A stretch of 64,000 nt of DNA from positions 806,001 through 870,000 of the forward strand of contig NZ_JAAVTX010000001.1 of the NCBI RefSeq assembly GCF_012163145.1, in the 5' to 3' direction. The stretch's first letter is position 1, and every line of letters starts with the position of its first letter. The translations under genes and the position numbers were made by a program. The notes under the pieces are model-generated. The model did not search any database. It saw nothing but the letters and a program-made list of their open reading frames with translations, and was not told the DNA's origin. Below, piece after piece: positions 19,057 through 28,500 of this stretch. This DNA is from Falsiroseomonas frigidaquae (GTDB lineage Bacteria; Pseudomonadota; Alphaproteobacteria; Acetobacterales; Acetobacteraceae).

Positions 19057-19539
19057 ATGACCATCTCCTTCCTTCATTCCCGCGGGACCGAACCCGCCAT
19101 CAAAATCCCCGCCATCGGGCTCGACCTGTTCGTCCGCATGCCGCCGGCGGCGAGCGACGGGGAGTTCTGCCTCGTCGAGACGATCAACGCGCCCGGTAAA
19201 GGTCCGCCGCGGCATCGCCACCATGAGGCGGAGATCTTCCGCGTGCTCGAAGGGCGCTATCTGTATGAAGCGGACGGGCGGCGCTTCTACGCCGAGGCGG
19301 GCGACGTGGTGAGCATTCCGGGCGGGGTGGAGCATGGCTTTGTCAACGTCACCGACAAGCCCGCCAGGCAATTCATCATCATTGCCCCGGCTCTCGATGC
19401 TGCAGCTTTCTTCACGGAGCTTGCGGCGACCATGCATGACGGCATCCCCGACCAGGTCGCGCTCAACGCGTTTGGCGTCAAATGGGGTGTCGAGTTTCTC
19501 GGTCCTCCGGTGAGTTCGAATGAGCTGCCCACCGAATGA
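19057..19539 (+). CDS. Cupin domain-containing protein
   Basis: 160 residues from the ATG at 19057, with TTGGAG about nine bases upstream. A single cupin barrel: motif 1 PPRHRHHEAEIFRVLEGRYL supplies the His/His/Glu metal ligands, and motif 2 AGDVVSIPGGVEHGFVN supplies the final His. Single-cupin proteins act as dioxygenases, isomerases or small-molecule binders; nothing here decides the substrate. It stands alone, divergent from the MFS gene and just before the mobile region. Confidence 0.85.
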   Translation: MTISFLHSRGTEPAIKIPAIGLDLFVRMPPAASDGEFCLVETINAPGKGPPRHRHHEAEIFRVLEGRYLYEADGRRFYAEAGDVVSIPGGVEHGFVNVTDKPARQFIIIAPALDAAAFFTELAATMHDGIPDQVALNAFGVKWGVEFLGPPVSSNELPTE

Positions 19540-19709
19540 GGCACGGCCCCATGGTCGAGCGCTCGCGCATGATCAAGCACGCAGGCACAGGAGGTGACAG
19601 GTGACAGGTATAGGCCCGCAAGACTGTGGTGATGCGGATGCCGGTGGAGCAGTGAGCCCGCCCCCTTAACACCCCGACACGGTCTCGCACTTCCGTAAGG
19701 GGTAGGCGT

Positions 19710-19872
19710 ATGACTTTGTCTATGACTGACAGTCCGCCCAAGGTGGAGGTCATGGCCTCCGTCCAGCGCCGTCGGAGATGGTCGGCGGCCGAGAAGATGC
19801 GCATGGTCGAGGCGACTTACGCGCCGGCTGCCTCGGTGTGCTCGGTGGCCCGCCAGCACGGGGTGAAGGCGG
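19710..19872 (+). pseudogene. Truncated IS transposase OrfA (helix-turn-helix N-terminus)
   Basis: About 54 codons match the N-terminus of the HTH protein of IS3/IS66-type elements: RRRRWSAAEKMRMVEATYAP, then SVCSVARQHGVKA. The usual continuation (NQLFxWRR) is missing. Instead the frame runs straight into tyrosine-integrase sequence, giving a chimeric 156-codon frame (19710-20180). I could not identify the terminal inverted repeats of the IS. Confidence 0.65.
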
Positions 19873-20631
19873 CGCCCAGCGACATCGCACTGGCCATGTC
19901 GCTGCTGCTTTACACGGTGCAGCGCCCCTCGGATGTGCGGCACATGACCGCGGGGCAGGTTCGGGAGATGCACGACCGGCTCTGGCTCGTGCTGCGCCAG
20001 GAGAAGACGAACGAGCTGGTTGCCGTGCCCTGCCACCGCGCTCTCGAAGGCCCCCGCGGAGTCGTCTTGCCGAAATCCAGAGCGCGGAGGAGCCCGTTCA
20101 GGAAAACCCCGGCGCGCAAGCCAGCGGTCCAGCCTGCTCCTGGTGCCTGGTCCGGACGGGCGCGCCTGGACTCAGCGTAGCTTCGCCACCGCCTAGAACA
20201 GGGCACTGAGGCGCGCCAACCGCCAGATCGCGCGCGACGCCCTGCGCGGGCAGCCGCTCCCTAAGCCAAAGCGGGCGCGACAGCGGGAGGCGGCGAAGCG
20301 GGCGAGCCGCGCGCGCCTGCTCAGCGGCCTGCAGGGACGGGACATCCGGCGGACCGGCATGGTGCAGCTGGCTCTGGCCGGCGCGACGATCCCGCAGATC
20401 GCGGCGCTCTCAGGCCAATCCATCGCGGAGACCTCTGTGCCGCGCCGGGCCGACATCGCCCTGGCCGGTGTCGAGGCGTGGGAGTTGCGGGAGCGGGATG
20501 TCCCGTCGTCCCTGGCCGAGGACCTAAAGCAATCTCCCGGAAGCAACGAACACAGCCCGAACCAAAATCAACAGAAGAACGCAGCCCAACAGGCCACCAA
20601 CCCGAAAAATGCAGATTTAACAGGGGTATAG
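19873..20631 (+). pseudogene. Tyrosine-recombinase integrase, degenerate
   Basis: Pieces of one phage-type integrase appear in order but in different frames. They are ALAMSLLLYTVQRPSDVRHM (with the first catalytic Arg); LLVPGPDGRAWTQRSFATA followed by an in-frame TAG at 20194-20196; then ALRRANRQIARDALRG; and finally MVQLALAGATIPQIAALSGQ at 20359-20420. The N-terminal DNA-binding part is replaced by an IS fragment, and indels lie between about 20,050 and 20,130. The C-terminal frame stops at 20629-20631, immediately before the tRNA-derived 47-bp repeat. That is the usual place of an integrase relative to its attachment site. It is not functional as it stands. Confidence 0.8.
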
Positions 20632-20678
20632 TGGTGCCGACACCCGGGATTGAACCGGGGACCTACTGATTACGAATC
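20632..20678. repeat. 47-bp direct repeat of the tRNA-Thr 3' half (attachment-site copy)
   Basis: Identical, in the same orientation, to 34039-34085. It covers the CCA end, acceptor 3' strand, T arm and the anticodon arm through the anticodon, and then diverges. The D arm and 5' acceptor strand are missing, so it is not a tRNA gene. This is the expected footprint of integrase-mediated insertion into a tRNA 3' end. Confidence 0.92.
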
Positions 20679-20807
20679 TAGTGTATTTTATGCAAATTCA
20701 ACGATGGTGCAACTCAGTGGCCCGTTGCCCTGGGGGAAATGCTTAGCTTACCAGCATCGGCGCACTTGGGCTCCCATGGCTAAGCCTTGGATGACGCACC
20801 ACCTCGT

Positions 20808-21734
20808 TCACACCGGCACGGGTACAGTCCGCAGGAAAGTTGTTAAGCAAGAGGGGGCATCCGCTATTGTCGTGAGTGTGCGGATTGTATCAGTCCGCGG
20901 ATTGAACTTCATCTTGACATGCTCAGCGAATATCTGAGGTTTCCTTGTCCCCCTATCGGTCCTTAGCGCATCAAGAAAATCGATAAATAATCGAAATAGA
21001 ATTTTCCCGCGCCAGCGCTGGAGTGGTTCTAGTTTCTCAAATTCATCTCGACTCTTGGCGATTTCGTCTGCCGACAGTGGAGACGCCTTGGGAATGGCTA
21101 TCAGCAACTCCTCGGAATCCACAATCCACTTGATCTTGAAATTCTGCAGCCTGAGCCGGGGCGAAATCACCTCATCGAGCGGATTAACTGAGACTTGGTT
21201 TTTTACGCAATAATAAATTATTTGGTTGAGATAGCCAAGCTTTTCCTTATAATCTTCAATGAATTCAGAAAAAATCTTCTTGATTTTAATGAGATCATCC
21301 ACTCCTTCAGCACCATGGCACCGATACTCGCCCTGGAGTAGCGCTTCCAGCGCGACATCAGAGACCAAGATGTTTTCAAATGAGTAGGTGGGCGTTACCC
21401 AAATTTTGCGATGCGGCTCACGACCGCGGAGATCATCATAATCTCGGTCTACAAAAAACCAAACATCATCGATCGAAAGCTGTCGATTTTCCTCAACTAG
21501 ATCAACTAGAGTCAAAACGTTACTCTTGCCTTTACAATTAAAAAATCCTATCGCTCGTGAAATCTGCGAGTGTACCTTTGACACAACCGTCTGCAGAAAA
21601 GTAACATCATCATGACCCTCCACAGCAAACACGTACGGCTTTTCTGACTTCCCTCTAAACTTGATGTAACTTAGGAGGATGGCTTCTGCAGCAGACGCGG
21701 CAGCGCTCAGCTTGTCGACGCGAGAAATTTCCAT
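20808..21734 (-). CDS. ariB: AriB-like DUF4435 (TOPRIM-type) effector of a PARIS-like defence pair
   Basis: 308 residues. YVFAVEGHDDVTFLQ places the conserved Glu at residue 39, and VWFFVDRDYDD (91-101) gives an Asp pair, the acidic constellation of TOPRIM/OLD-type nucleases; the region matches DUF4435. In characterised PARIS systems AriB is held by the ATPase AriA and, once released by a phage anti-restriction protein, acts as a tRNA-cleaving toxin. Here it follows the ATPase gene with a gap of about 10 bp on the same strand. The base composition is far more AT-rich than the surroundings, indicating acquisition from elsewhere. The function is inferred from domain pairing, not shown. Confidence 0.75.
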   Translation of the reverse strand: MEISRVDKLSAAASAAEAILLSYIKFRGKSEKPYVFAVEGHDDVTFLQTVVSKVHSQISRAIGFFNCKGKSNVLTLVDLVEENRQLSIDDVWFFVDRDYDDLRGREPHRKIWVTPTYSFENILVSDVALEALLQGEYRCHGAEGVDDLIKIKKIFSEFIEDYKEKLGYLNQIIYYCVKNQVSVNPLDEVISPRLRLQNFKIKWIVDSEELLIAIPKASPLSADEIAKSRDEFEKLEPLQRWRGKILFRLFIDFLDALRTDRGTRKPQIFAEHVKMKFNPRTDTIRTLTTIADAPSCLTTFLRTVPVPV

Positions 21735-21744
21735 CGCCAGCGCC

Positions 21745-23172
21745 TCAGATAAGGGACAGGGTTTTGTGGCGACGGACAGTTATCGGCCCCGCAAAAGGCC
21801 TTAGCTCGTTTTTAAAAATAAACGGAGAGTGGGTGATGGCGATAAGCTGCGAACAACTGGGCGCGCGCGCTATGTCCGGCAGAAATTTTTGCTGCCACTC
21901 CATAGACAGCGATAGCTCAGGTTCATCGATCAGAACGATAATTTTCTGCTCAGGCTCCAAGTAGAGGCGAGCAAAGATACTGATAATTTGTTTTTCACCG
22001 GACGACAATGCCTCAAGCGGCAGCGTTCCGCCGGTATAAAAATTAACAACCCGCGCCTCCGCAGAGGCCTTGTCGAACTCGAATTTCTTTTCGCTGCCGT
22101 CCTCATCCCAGTACGAGTTAACGGCGCGAATGAAATTCTCAATACGAGCTTCTCGATCTTGGGTCGAGATATATGTTTGCAGAAGCTGGTTTAAGAAACT
22201 CTTGAGGTAGATATTATCTTCGTTGTTGATTTCACCACTATTAATCAGACGTTCAATTCGCTGTTTTGTCTCCGGATTGTCACGCCCAAGCCGCCCCAAA
22301 ACCACCTGCAAAGACGCAGCGTCGATCGGGCTTGTGCTTTTTATGTCCTGCTTATAATGACCAAAGAGGAGGTCGTCGAGCGTACGTCCATTTATCGAAG
22401 AAAACGCCTGAACCGTGGATCTCCTGATTTCTTCCGCCATTTCGAATAATTTAGACTCTACGTCCTGCAATCCGAAGTGAATGAGCTGATCAGTAGCCCA
22501 CGAGTTCTTGTATATCCTACGATGGCGCTGCGAAGTAGTCCTGAATTGGTATTCAGGCAAGGAAGCCTCGATGCGCCGGTACGTAGGGAGATAAAGGACT
22601 GTGTAACCCGCCAGAGCCGCCGCAACCTCCGATGAGAATTTGAGAAATTTCTGACGGCGATCAAGATACATAGTTTGGATTTTTTTATCCAGAATGTCAT
22701 TTAAGGCAGATTTTATATACTGCGGAGGGATGCGCATCTGCACAATATCTCGGGCGAAGTATTTAGTTTTTGAAACACTATTTTCTTCGCCGTCGGCTAT
22801 GGCCGCTATCAGTTCTTCAGCCTCTAATTTGGTAGGTATTGGAAGATCCAGTTTAAGCCAACGCGCAGGTTGCAGAACCTTGTCGTACTCCTGCGAAGCA
22901 ATTGAGAATTCGTCCCTTCTTTTCTTCCAAGAGTGCCCGCCAATTTCAAGCTGCAGAGTGGAAAATTCCATTGAAACTAAAGAACTGTGGTTACCGGTCA
23001 GAACAGCATGAAGAGCATTGAATAGTGTTGTTTTTCCGGCACCGTTTTCGGCAACAAGAATTTTTACGTGGCTGTCAGTTGAAAACTCGATATCTTTGTA
23101 GCCATTTGCGAGTTCTAGAGCGAATCTCCTGATTAACGGCTGCTGACCCGGGGAGGGGCTGGTAAGGGACAT
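21745..23172 (-). CDS. ariA: AriA-like AAA/ABC-type ATPase of a PARIS-like defence pair
   Basis: 475 residues from the ATG at 23172, which has GGAGG seven bases upstream; the frame is open to 23322 but without a ribosome-binding site. It has SMC/OLD-type ABC ATPase motifs: Walker A AENGAGKTT (41-49), signature LSSGEKQ (389-395), Walker B IIVLIDEPELSL (about 411-422) and the switch His in AITHSPF (about 446-452). Proteins of this kind paired with DUF4435 are the AriA sensors of PARIS, which form a multimeric scaffold that captures AriB. The gene lies downstream of phage tail genes on the same strand. Other AAA+DUF4435 pairs exist, so the subtype is uncertain. Confidence 0.75.
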   Translation of the reverse strand: MSLTSPSPGQQPLIRRFALELANGYKDIEFSTDSHVKILVAENGAGKTTLFNALHAVLTGNHSSLVSMEFSTLQLEIGGHSWKKRRDEFSIASQEYDKVLQPARWLKLDLPIPTKLEAEELIAAIADGEENSVSKTKYFARDIVQMRIPPQYIKSALNDILDKKIQTMYLDRRQKFLKFSSEVAAALAGYTVLYLPTYRRIEASLPEYQFRTTSQRHRRIYKNSWATDQLIHFGLQDVESKLFEMAEEIRRSTVQAFSSINGRTLDDLLFGHYKQDIKSTSPIDAASLQVVLGRLGRDNPETKQRIERLINSGEINNEDNIYLKSFLNQLLQTYISTQDREARIENFIRAVNSYWDEDGSEKKFEFDKASAEARVVNFYTGGTLPLEALSSGEKQIISIFARLYLEPEQKIIVLIDEPELSLSMEWQQKFLPDIARAPSCSQLIAITHSPFIFKNELRPFAGPITVRRHKTLSLI

Positions 23173-23349
23173 GAAAAATCCTCCACGGACCAATGCGTTA
23201 CAACAACCATATTGGGTGCAGCGCTCGAATTTCGCTTTTACGCCAGCTAACACGTCGTGAACAGGATACGACGGCGCCATGAAAGACGGCAACCGTGGGA
23301 CCTTGATTGATCGGACAAACACCTTCCTGGTGCTCGCTGGTCACGCAGG

Positions 23350-23586
23350 CTAGCCTTCAGTTAGTCTCGTGTGCTGCAACCCTGCCGCGATTTCTGCAGT
23401 CAGCGCCTCGGCCAACGGGAAGTCCGCACCCGCCTCTCCCGCTGGTTCGGCTGGAAGCAGGCTGGACGACAGGATGTTCCCCTCGTCGTCCAGCACCAGC
23501 ACAGCGCGCACCACATGCGCCCCGCTGATGGTGCCATCCGGCCGCCAGCGGATCAGGACCTCATAGGGTCGAACAACGGTCTGCAT
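23350..23586 (-). CDS. Small phage-type hypothetical protein
   Basis: 78 residues with AGGAGG eight bases before the ATG. The N-terminal half reads VVRPYEVLIRWRPDGTISGA, then HVVRAVLVLDDEGNIL: beta strands with an Asp/Gly turn, of the kind encoded next to tail-fibre genes. There is no named domain. It follows the tail spike by 11 bp on the same strand and probably belongs to the same late operon. Confidence 0.6.
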   Translation of the reverse strand: MQTVVRPYEVLIRWRPDGTISGAHVVRAVLVLDDEGNILSSSLLPAEPAGEAGADFPLAEALTAEIAAGLQHTRLTEG

Positions 23587-23597
23587 CGGCCAGCCTC

Positions 23598-25508
23598 CTA
23601 GCTCACGATCGCGCGGTCGGTGACCCGGCGCCAGTTGGTGCCGTCCGAGAAGGCGAGCACCGCGCCGCCGCTCTCGTTGTTCACATAGGCGGTCTGCCCG
23701 CCCGGATTCGGCGTCGGCACAGTCGCCACCGTGTAGCCAGGGTGCTGCAGCCGGCTCACCGCCCAGAGGTGCGACACGTTCACCCGCAGGCTGGAATCGC
23801 GCTGAACAGACAGCGCAGCGCCCAGCGCCGCCCCGGCATCGCTGAAGGCCTCAACCACCAGCAGAGATCCGGAGTTGGAGCCAGCTTCCGACGTCGTGTC
23901 CCGCGCCAAGCGCCAGCGCAAACCACCGGCGCGACGGAACTGCAGCTCCGCGGTCTGGGCTGCCTCGCTGTCCAGATTAACCAGCGCCGGCACGCCAGGT
24001 GGCTGGGCACTGCGCAGCTGGCCAACGTCGGTGACGCCCTGGTTCCGGTGCTCGAAGACGACCAGGCCGGCGGAGACGCCCGGCACCTGGGGTATGCCGG
24101 AGCCGAACTGCGCGCTGCCGGAGAAGATCAGCGGCCCGGCCAGGAAGCTGGCGGCGATGCAGTTGGTGGTGCCGTCATTGCCAGAGATCGCCGGGTTGGC
24201 GTTGGTCGCCCCCCAGACAAAGACGCCGGACAGCCGGTTGCGATTGGCCCCGGCGCCGGCCACGGCCGAGTCATCCGCTCGGATGCAGCTGTTCACCACC
24301 TCGATGTCGCAGCAGAAATCGTTCCCGAAGGTGTAGCCCGACAGGCGCAGCCCCCGCGCCGCGTTGCCCGCCGCCAGCAGCCCCGTGCAGAACTGCACCC
24401 CGAAGAGCTGGATGGCGTCCCCGATGCCGCACCCGCCATTGTTGGCGACGATGTTCAGCTGGCTCTGCAGGACGCCGTTCATGCGCAGCGCCGCGATGCC
24501 GGCGGAGCTGACGTTCTGGACCACCAGCCCCGTGAAGCTGCAGGAATTCAGGAAGTCCGGGTACCGCGTGCCGTCCCAATCCTGGCCGAGCTGGGCGCCG
24601 ATGCCGGTGGTGTTGCAGCGGATGCCGAAGTCCCGGAAGTGCCAGAAGAAGGCCGCGCCGGTGCTGTCCTTGATGCGGAACTGCGGCGTGCCGCTGCAGC
24701 TCCGCACATCGATGATGCTGGTCTGCCCGCCGCAGCCGAACATGACCCCGCCGCGGCGCGACAGGAAGGCGCCGAGGCCACCCAGGTCGAGATCCAGCCT
24801 GGTGCCGCTGTAGATGAAGCGGCCGGGCGGCAGGAAGGCGGGCCGCCCGGTCAGCAGCCAGGCCAGGAACCACAGGTCGATCGCGGCCGTGTCGTCGGCC
24901 ACCCCATCGCCGACGCCGCCGAAGTCATGCAGGTTCAGGATGTCGCCGGCGCGCTGCGCCAGGCTTCGCGCGGCGGTCGTGCCGTCGGCCAGCACGGTGT
25001 CCGCGCTGCGGTCGAGCACCGGATAGACGATCGGCTTGCCGAAGGCGTCGAAGCCCAGCAGCTTCCCCGCACGCTGCGCCAGGGGCGGCAAGGTCGGATC
25101 CAGGTTCGGCTCGATCGCTGGGATGCTGATGGCGCGGCCGACGTCGCGCGCCTGCTGCTGCAGCACGATGTAGAGCCGGTTGAAGTCGGCATTGAGGCCC
25201 GCGGCCGGGAGGTCTCCGCCGTCGCTGAAGGCGCTGGTCCGGCCCGCCGGCATGGCGCTTTCCAGCAGCAGGACATCGCCGGCCAGGGCGCCGCTGGCCA
25301 GGACGACGGCGCCGCCGGCCTGCTCGCCGGCGCCGGTCACCGCATAGTCCACGCCCAGCGCCAGCGTCACGGTCGCCCCCGCCCGGGTCCGCACCACGCG
25401 GATGTCGCTGGCGGCATAGAGCGGGAAGTCGAAGGGGAACACCGTCTGCGCGGCGCTGGCCGTGAACATCTCGCGCCGGTCATTGGCGGGAATGGTGCTG
25501 ATGGTCAT
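23598..25508 (-). CDS. Phage tail spike/fibre with pectate-lyase-like beta-helix
   Basis: 636 residues from the ATG at 25508, which overlaps the upstream stop by 4 bp. The N-terminal roughly 130 residues look like a virion-attachment domain (FPFDFPLYAASDIRVVRTRA, then LNADFNRLYIVLQQQ). The next part begins with NLHDFGGVGDGVADDTAAID, the classic start of a pectate-lyase-3/tailspike beta-helix. A C-terminal domain (AYVNNESGGAVLAFSDGTNW) is often seen at the end of tail fibres. It would bind or degrade a surface polysaccharide of the host. An ORF frame continuing upstream to 26066 is a shadow of the neighbouring gene. Confidence 0.85.
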   Translation of the reverse strand: MTISTIPANDRREMFTASAAQTVFPFDFPLYAASDIRVVRTRAGATVTLALGVDYAVTGAGEQAGGAVVLASGALAGDVLLLESAMPAGRTSAFSDGGDLPAAGLNADFNRLYIVLQQQARDVGRAISIPAIEPNLDPTLPPLAQRAGKLLGFDAFGKPIVYPVLDRSADTVLADGTTAARSLAQRAGDILNLHDFGGVGDGVADDTAAIDLWFLAWLLTGRPAFLPPGRFIYSGTRLDLDLGGLGAFLSRRGGVMFGCGGQTSIIDVRSCSGTPQFRIKDSTGAAFFWHFRDFGIRCNTTGIGAQLGQDWDGTRYPDFLNSCSFTGLVVQNVSSAGIAALRMNGVLQSQLNIVANNGGCGIGDAIQLFGVQFCTGLLAAGNAARGLRLSGYTFGNDFCCDIEVVNSCIRADDSAVAGAGANRNRLSGVFVWGATNANPAISGNDGTTNCIAASFLAGPLIFSGSAQFGSGIPQVPGVSAGLVVFEHRNQGVTDVGQLRSAQPPGVPALVNLDSEAAQTAELQFRRAGGLRWRLARDTTSEAGSNSGSLLVVEAFSDAGAALGAALSVQRDSSLRVNVSHLWAVSRLQHPGYTVATVPTPNPGGQTAYVNNESGGAVLAFSDGTNWRRVTDRAIVS

Positions 25509-28500
25509 GGCGTTGCGCCTCCGATGGCGGCGGGCAGGCTGGGCGCGCGCTCCGGCGAGGTCTCGCCGGGCGCCCACCAGAAGCGCTGGTTGGTCTGGTC
25601 GATGCTGCGGCGCTCGAGCTCGCGCCAGCGCTGCGCCGCCTTGGGATCGAGGAGGTACTGCAGCCGGTCCCAAAGCAGCCGGTCCATGGCCAGGCGCCCA
25701 TACCAGAGGCTGCTGCCCGGCGTGTTCTTCTGGACGAAGCGCGCCAGCTCGCGGCCGAAATTGGTGTCCTTGTCCTCGACCAGGCCCTGCAGATTGCCTC
25801 CGGTCAGCTTGGCGATGTCGTCCATCAAGCCGCCGGTCGGCCCGCCGAAGCTGGTCATCCAGAAACCGCGATCGGCCCGGTTCAGGCCGGCGTTGAGGAA
25901 GTCGCCGAGGATGCCGGCGCCACCGCCCTGGAAGAAGGCGGCGCCCCAGAAGCTGGGCGAGGTCATGTCGCGCGGATCCTTCCCCTGCGCGATCGCCTTC
26001 AGCTGCATGGCCACGGCGCCCATCACCGTGAGCGACACGGCCGTGGTCGCGAGGTAGCGCCCCCAATCGCCGCCGCGGATCTGCTCGATACCGCGCATCA
26101 GGTGGCGCGACATCATGGCGACGGGGAAGGATTTGTATTGCGCGGTGGCGCGGCGGAACTCGCCGCCGGCGGTCCCGGGGCGGGAGCTGCCCAGCATCAC
26201 CGCCCTCTCCAGGTTGCCTGGCTCCACCACGGCGAAGCTGGTCTCACCCTGGATCATCTCCAGAAGGCGGGACGTGGCCTGGCGGGCTGCAGCCTCGGCG
26301 GCTGGCTCTACTTCGGCGGAACCACGCCCCGGCGCCGCAGCTCCTCCATCACCCGCTTGTGCCCCTTCGCCCGTTCCTCGCGGTCGATCGCCTCGAATTC
26401 CGCGTGGGTCGGGTTCGGCTGCGAGGATGTCGGTTCCGTCGAGGAAGCGGGCCGGTTGGCCTCTTTCGACGTCGGTGCTGTATCGGGCATAGGTCGCGGC
26501 CTCTCCTTTGATGGCCTCGAAGTTCGCGCCAGGTCGATCGCCGACCTGGTTCACGATGTAGTCCAAGGGAACGTAGCGGCCGGTTTCGCGAAAGCGGTTG
26601 ATCGCGCGGTTCACCGCCTTATCAAGCGGGAGATCGGCAAGGACTACATGGATCATGTAGCCTGCCTCCTTCAGCTCTTCAACATCCTGGCGCAAACCGG
26701 CCAGGTCCCGGCCAACCATTGGCAGGGCGACGCGGTCGCCGCGGATCTTAGCCTCCTCCAGGATCTCGGCGGCCAGGCGCGAGCTCTCCCGGTGCACGGC
26801 ATTGGCGCCGATGCCGCCGCGAAACTCCGGAATGCGTGCCTTGATGTCGTCGGCGTCCACCAGCAACGCTCCCATGCGCTGCGCCAGCGGCTCGATGACG
26901 GTGGACTTCCCGGAGGCCGGTGCGCCGAGAACGATCCAGGCTTGGCGGTCCTGCCTGATCTCCGGCACCTGCGCACGGCGCTCGGCCTCAACCTCCGCCT
27001 TCCACTGCGCCCGCTGCGCCTGGCGCTCGGGGGTCTCGATGGCATGCGTCGGCGGATGCCGCGCCGGGTCCAGCGCCTCCTGCTCCACCCGGGCGATATC
27101 CTCCGGCACCGGGTCACCGCGCTGCCAGGCGCCGGCTGGCGGTTCCGCCTGCGCCAGATCCTCACCACGCTGGCGCCACCCCTCGCCGGCTGCCAGCTCC
27201 TCCGGCGACCTCGGCGCGGGCGGCTCCGCCGGTCGCCCCACAATCTGCTCCGGCAGGATGAAGCGAACCCCGTCCTGATCCCAGACGCCGGCGGTGCGGA
27301 TGATGTCCCAATCCTCGGCCGTGATGCCATACCGGGCAAAGCTCTGCTGCAGCTCCGGCTCCAACTGGTCGAGCGTCCGGCCGGCGCGGTCTGCAAGGTG
27401 GGCGGAGAACTCCATGCCGAAGGCCCATTTCGCCGCCTGGGTATGCGCCGACATGCCGGAGACGCGCATGGTGAAATCGGCGATGCGGCCCGGCAGGTCG
27501 CGGCCGACGATCTCCGCCTGGTGACGGGTCATCCCCAGCGCCCGCTGCGTCCAGCCCTGGGCGATCAGGCCCAGGCGCACGGCCGTCTTGCGGTCCTCGG
27601 CATTGGCCGGGTTCAGCAGGGAGACGTAGCGCCGCAGCACATCCGTCACCGGCAGGCCGTTCCAGTCGGCCGCCTTCTGCAGGGTGGCGAAGTCCGTCAC
27701 GCTGGACAGCACCGCGCTGCCGAGCTGCGCGCCCATCAACCAGCTGCGGATATTGCGGAAGGTGGTGGCGACGCCCTCATTCACTGGGCTGTTCACCTGG
27801 CCGGTCGTGTGGTTCCAGAGATTGCCGAGGAAGTGGACGGCGGTATCGCTCGCCTCCGCCTTGCGCGCCTGGTCCATCAGGACGCGCGCCTGGTGCACCG
27901 GGTTCGGGCCGAGGATCTCCAGCATGGCGATGTCACGCGCCATGCCCTTCACATGCCCGGTCAGCAGCTCGAAGAGCCCGGCATCGCCGACGCCGAAGCG
28001 GTCGTTGAACTTCAGGTAGGCCTCGGCCGAGGTCCATTCGAAGGCGCGCGGCTGCGCCCGGCGATTGGCCAGCGCCACGCCGCCGGGCTGCCCCGGAACC
28101 AGGTCGGACACGCCATTGCTGCTGATGCTCTGCCAGGCGTCGTCGATCACGGCGGCGGCGCGGTCGGCGGCCAGCGGGTCGCCGGTATCGAAGTCCACCA
28201 TGCGGAGATCTCCGCGGGCGATGGCGTCCTGCATGAAGGCGGTCCAGTCGCCCCGCCCTGCCCGCTTAACCAGGTCGCGGTCCCATTCCTGCGGCAGGCG
28301 CCAGGTGTCACGCCGCGGCAGGTTGCCGCCGGCGGCGTTGAAGCGCTCCAGCAGGCTGTCCGTCACGTCGTTCCACGCGCGAGCAAAGCCGCCGGCGGCC
28401 GCGTCACGGGTGTCGCCATAGAGCGCCGAGACAAAGCGCCGCAGCCCAGGCAGGTCCTGCTTGAAGCCCAGCGCCTTGGACCGGTAGGCGTCCAGCAGGT

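Noticed and set aside
20632-20678. Second tRNA-Thr gene
   Set aside because: Only the 3' half (through the anticodon) is present; D arm and 5' acceptor strand are missing.
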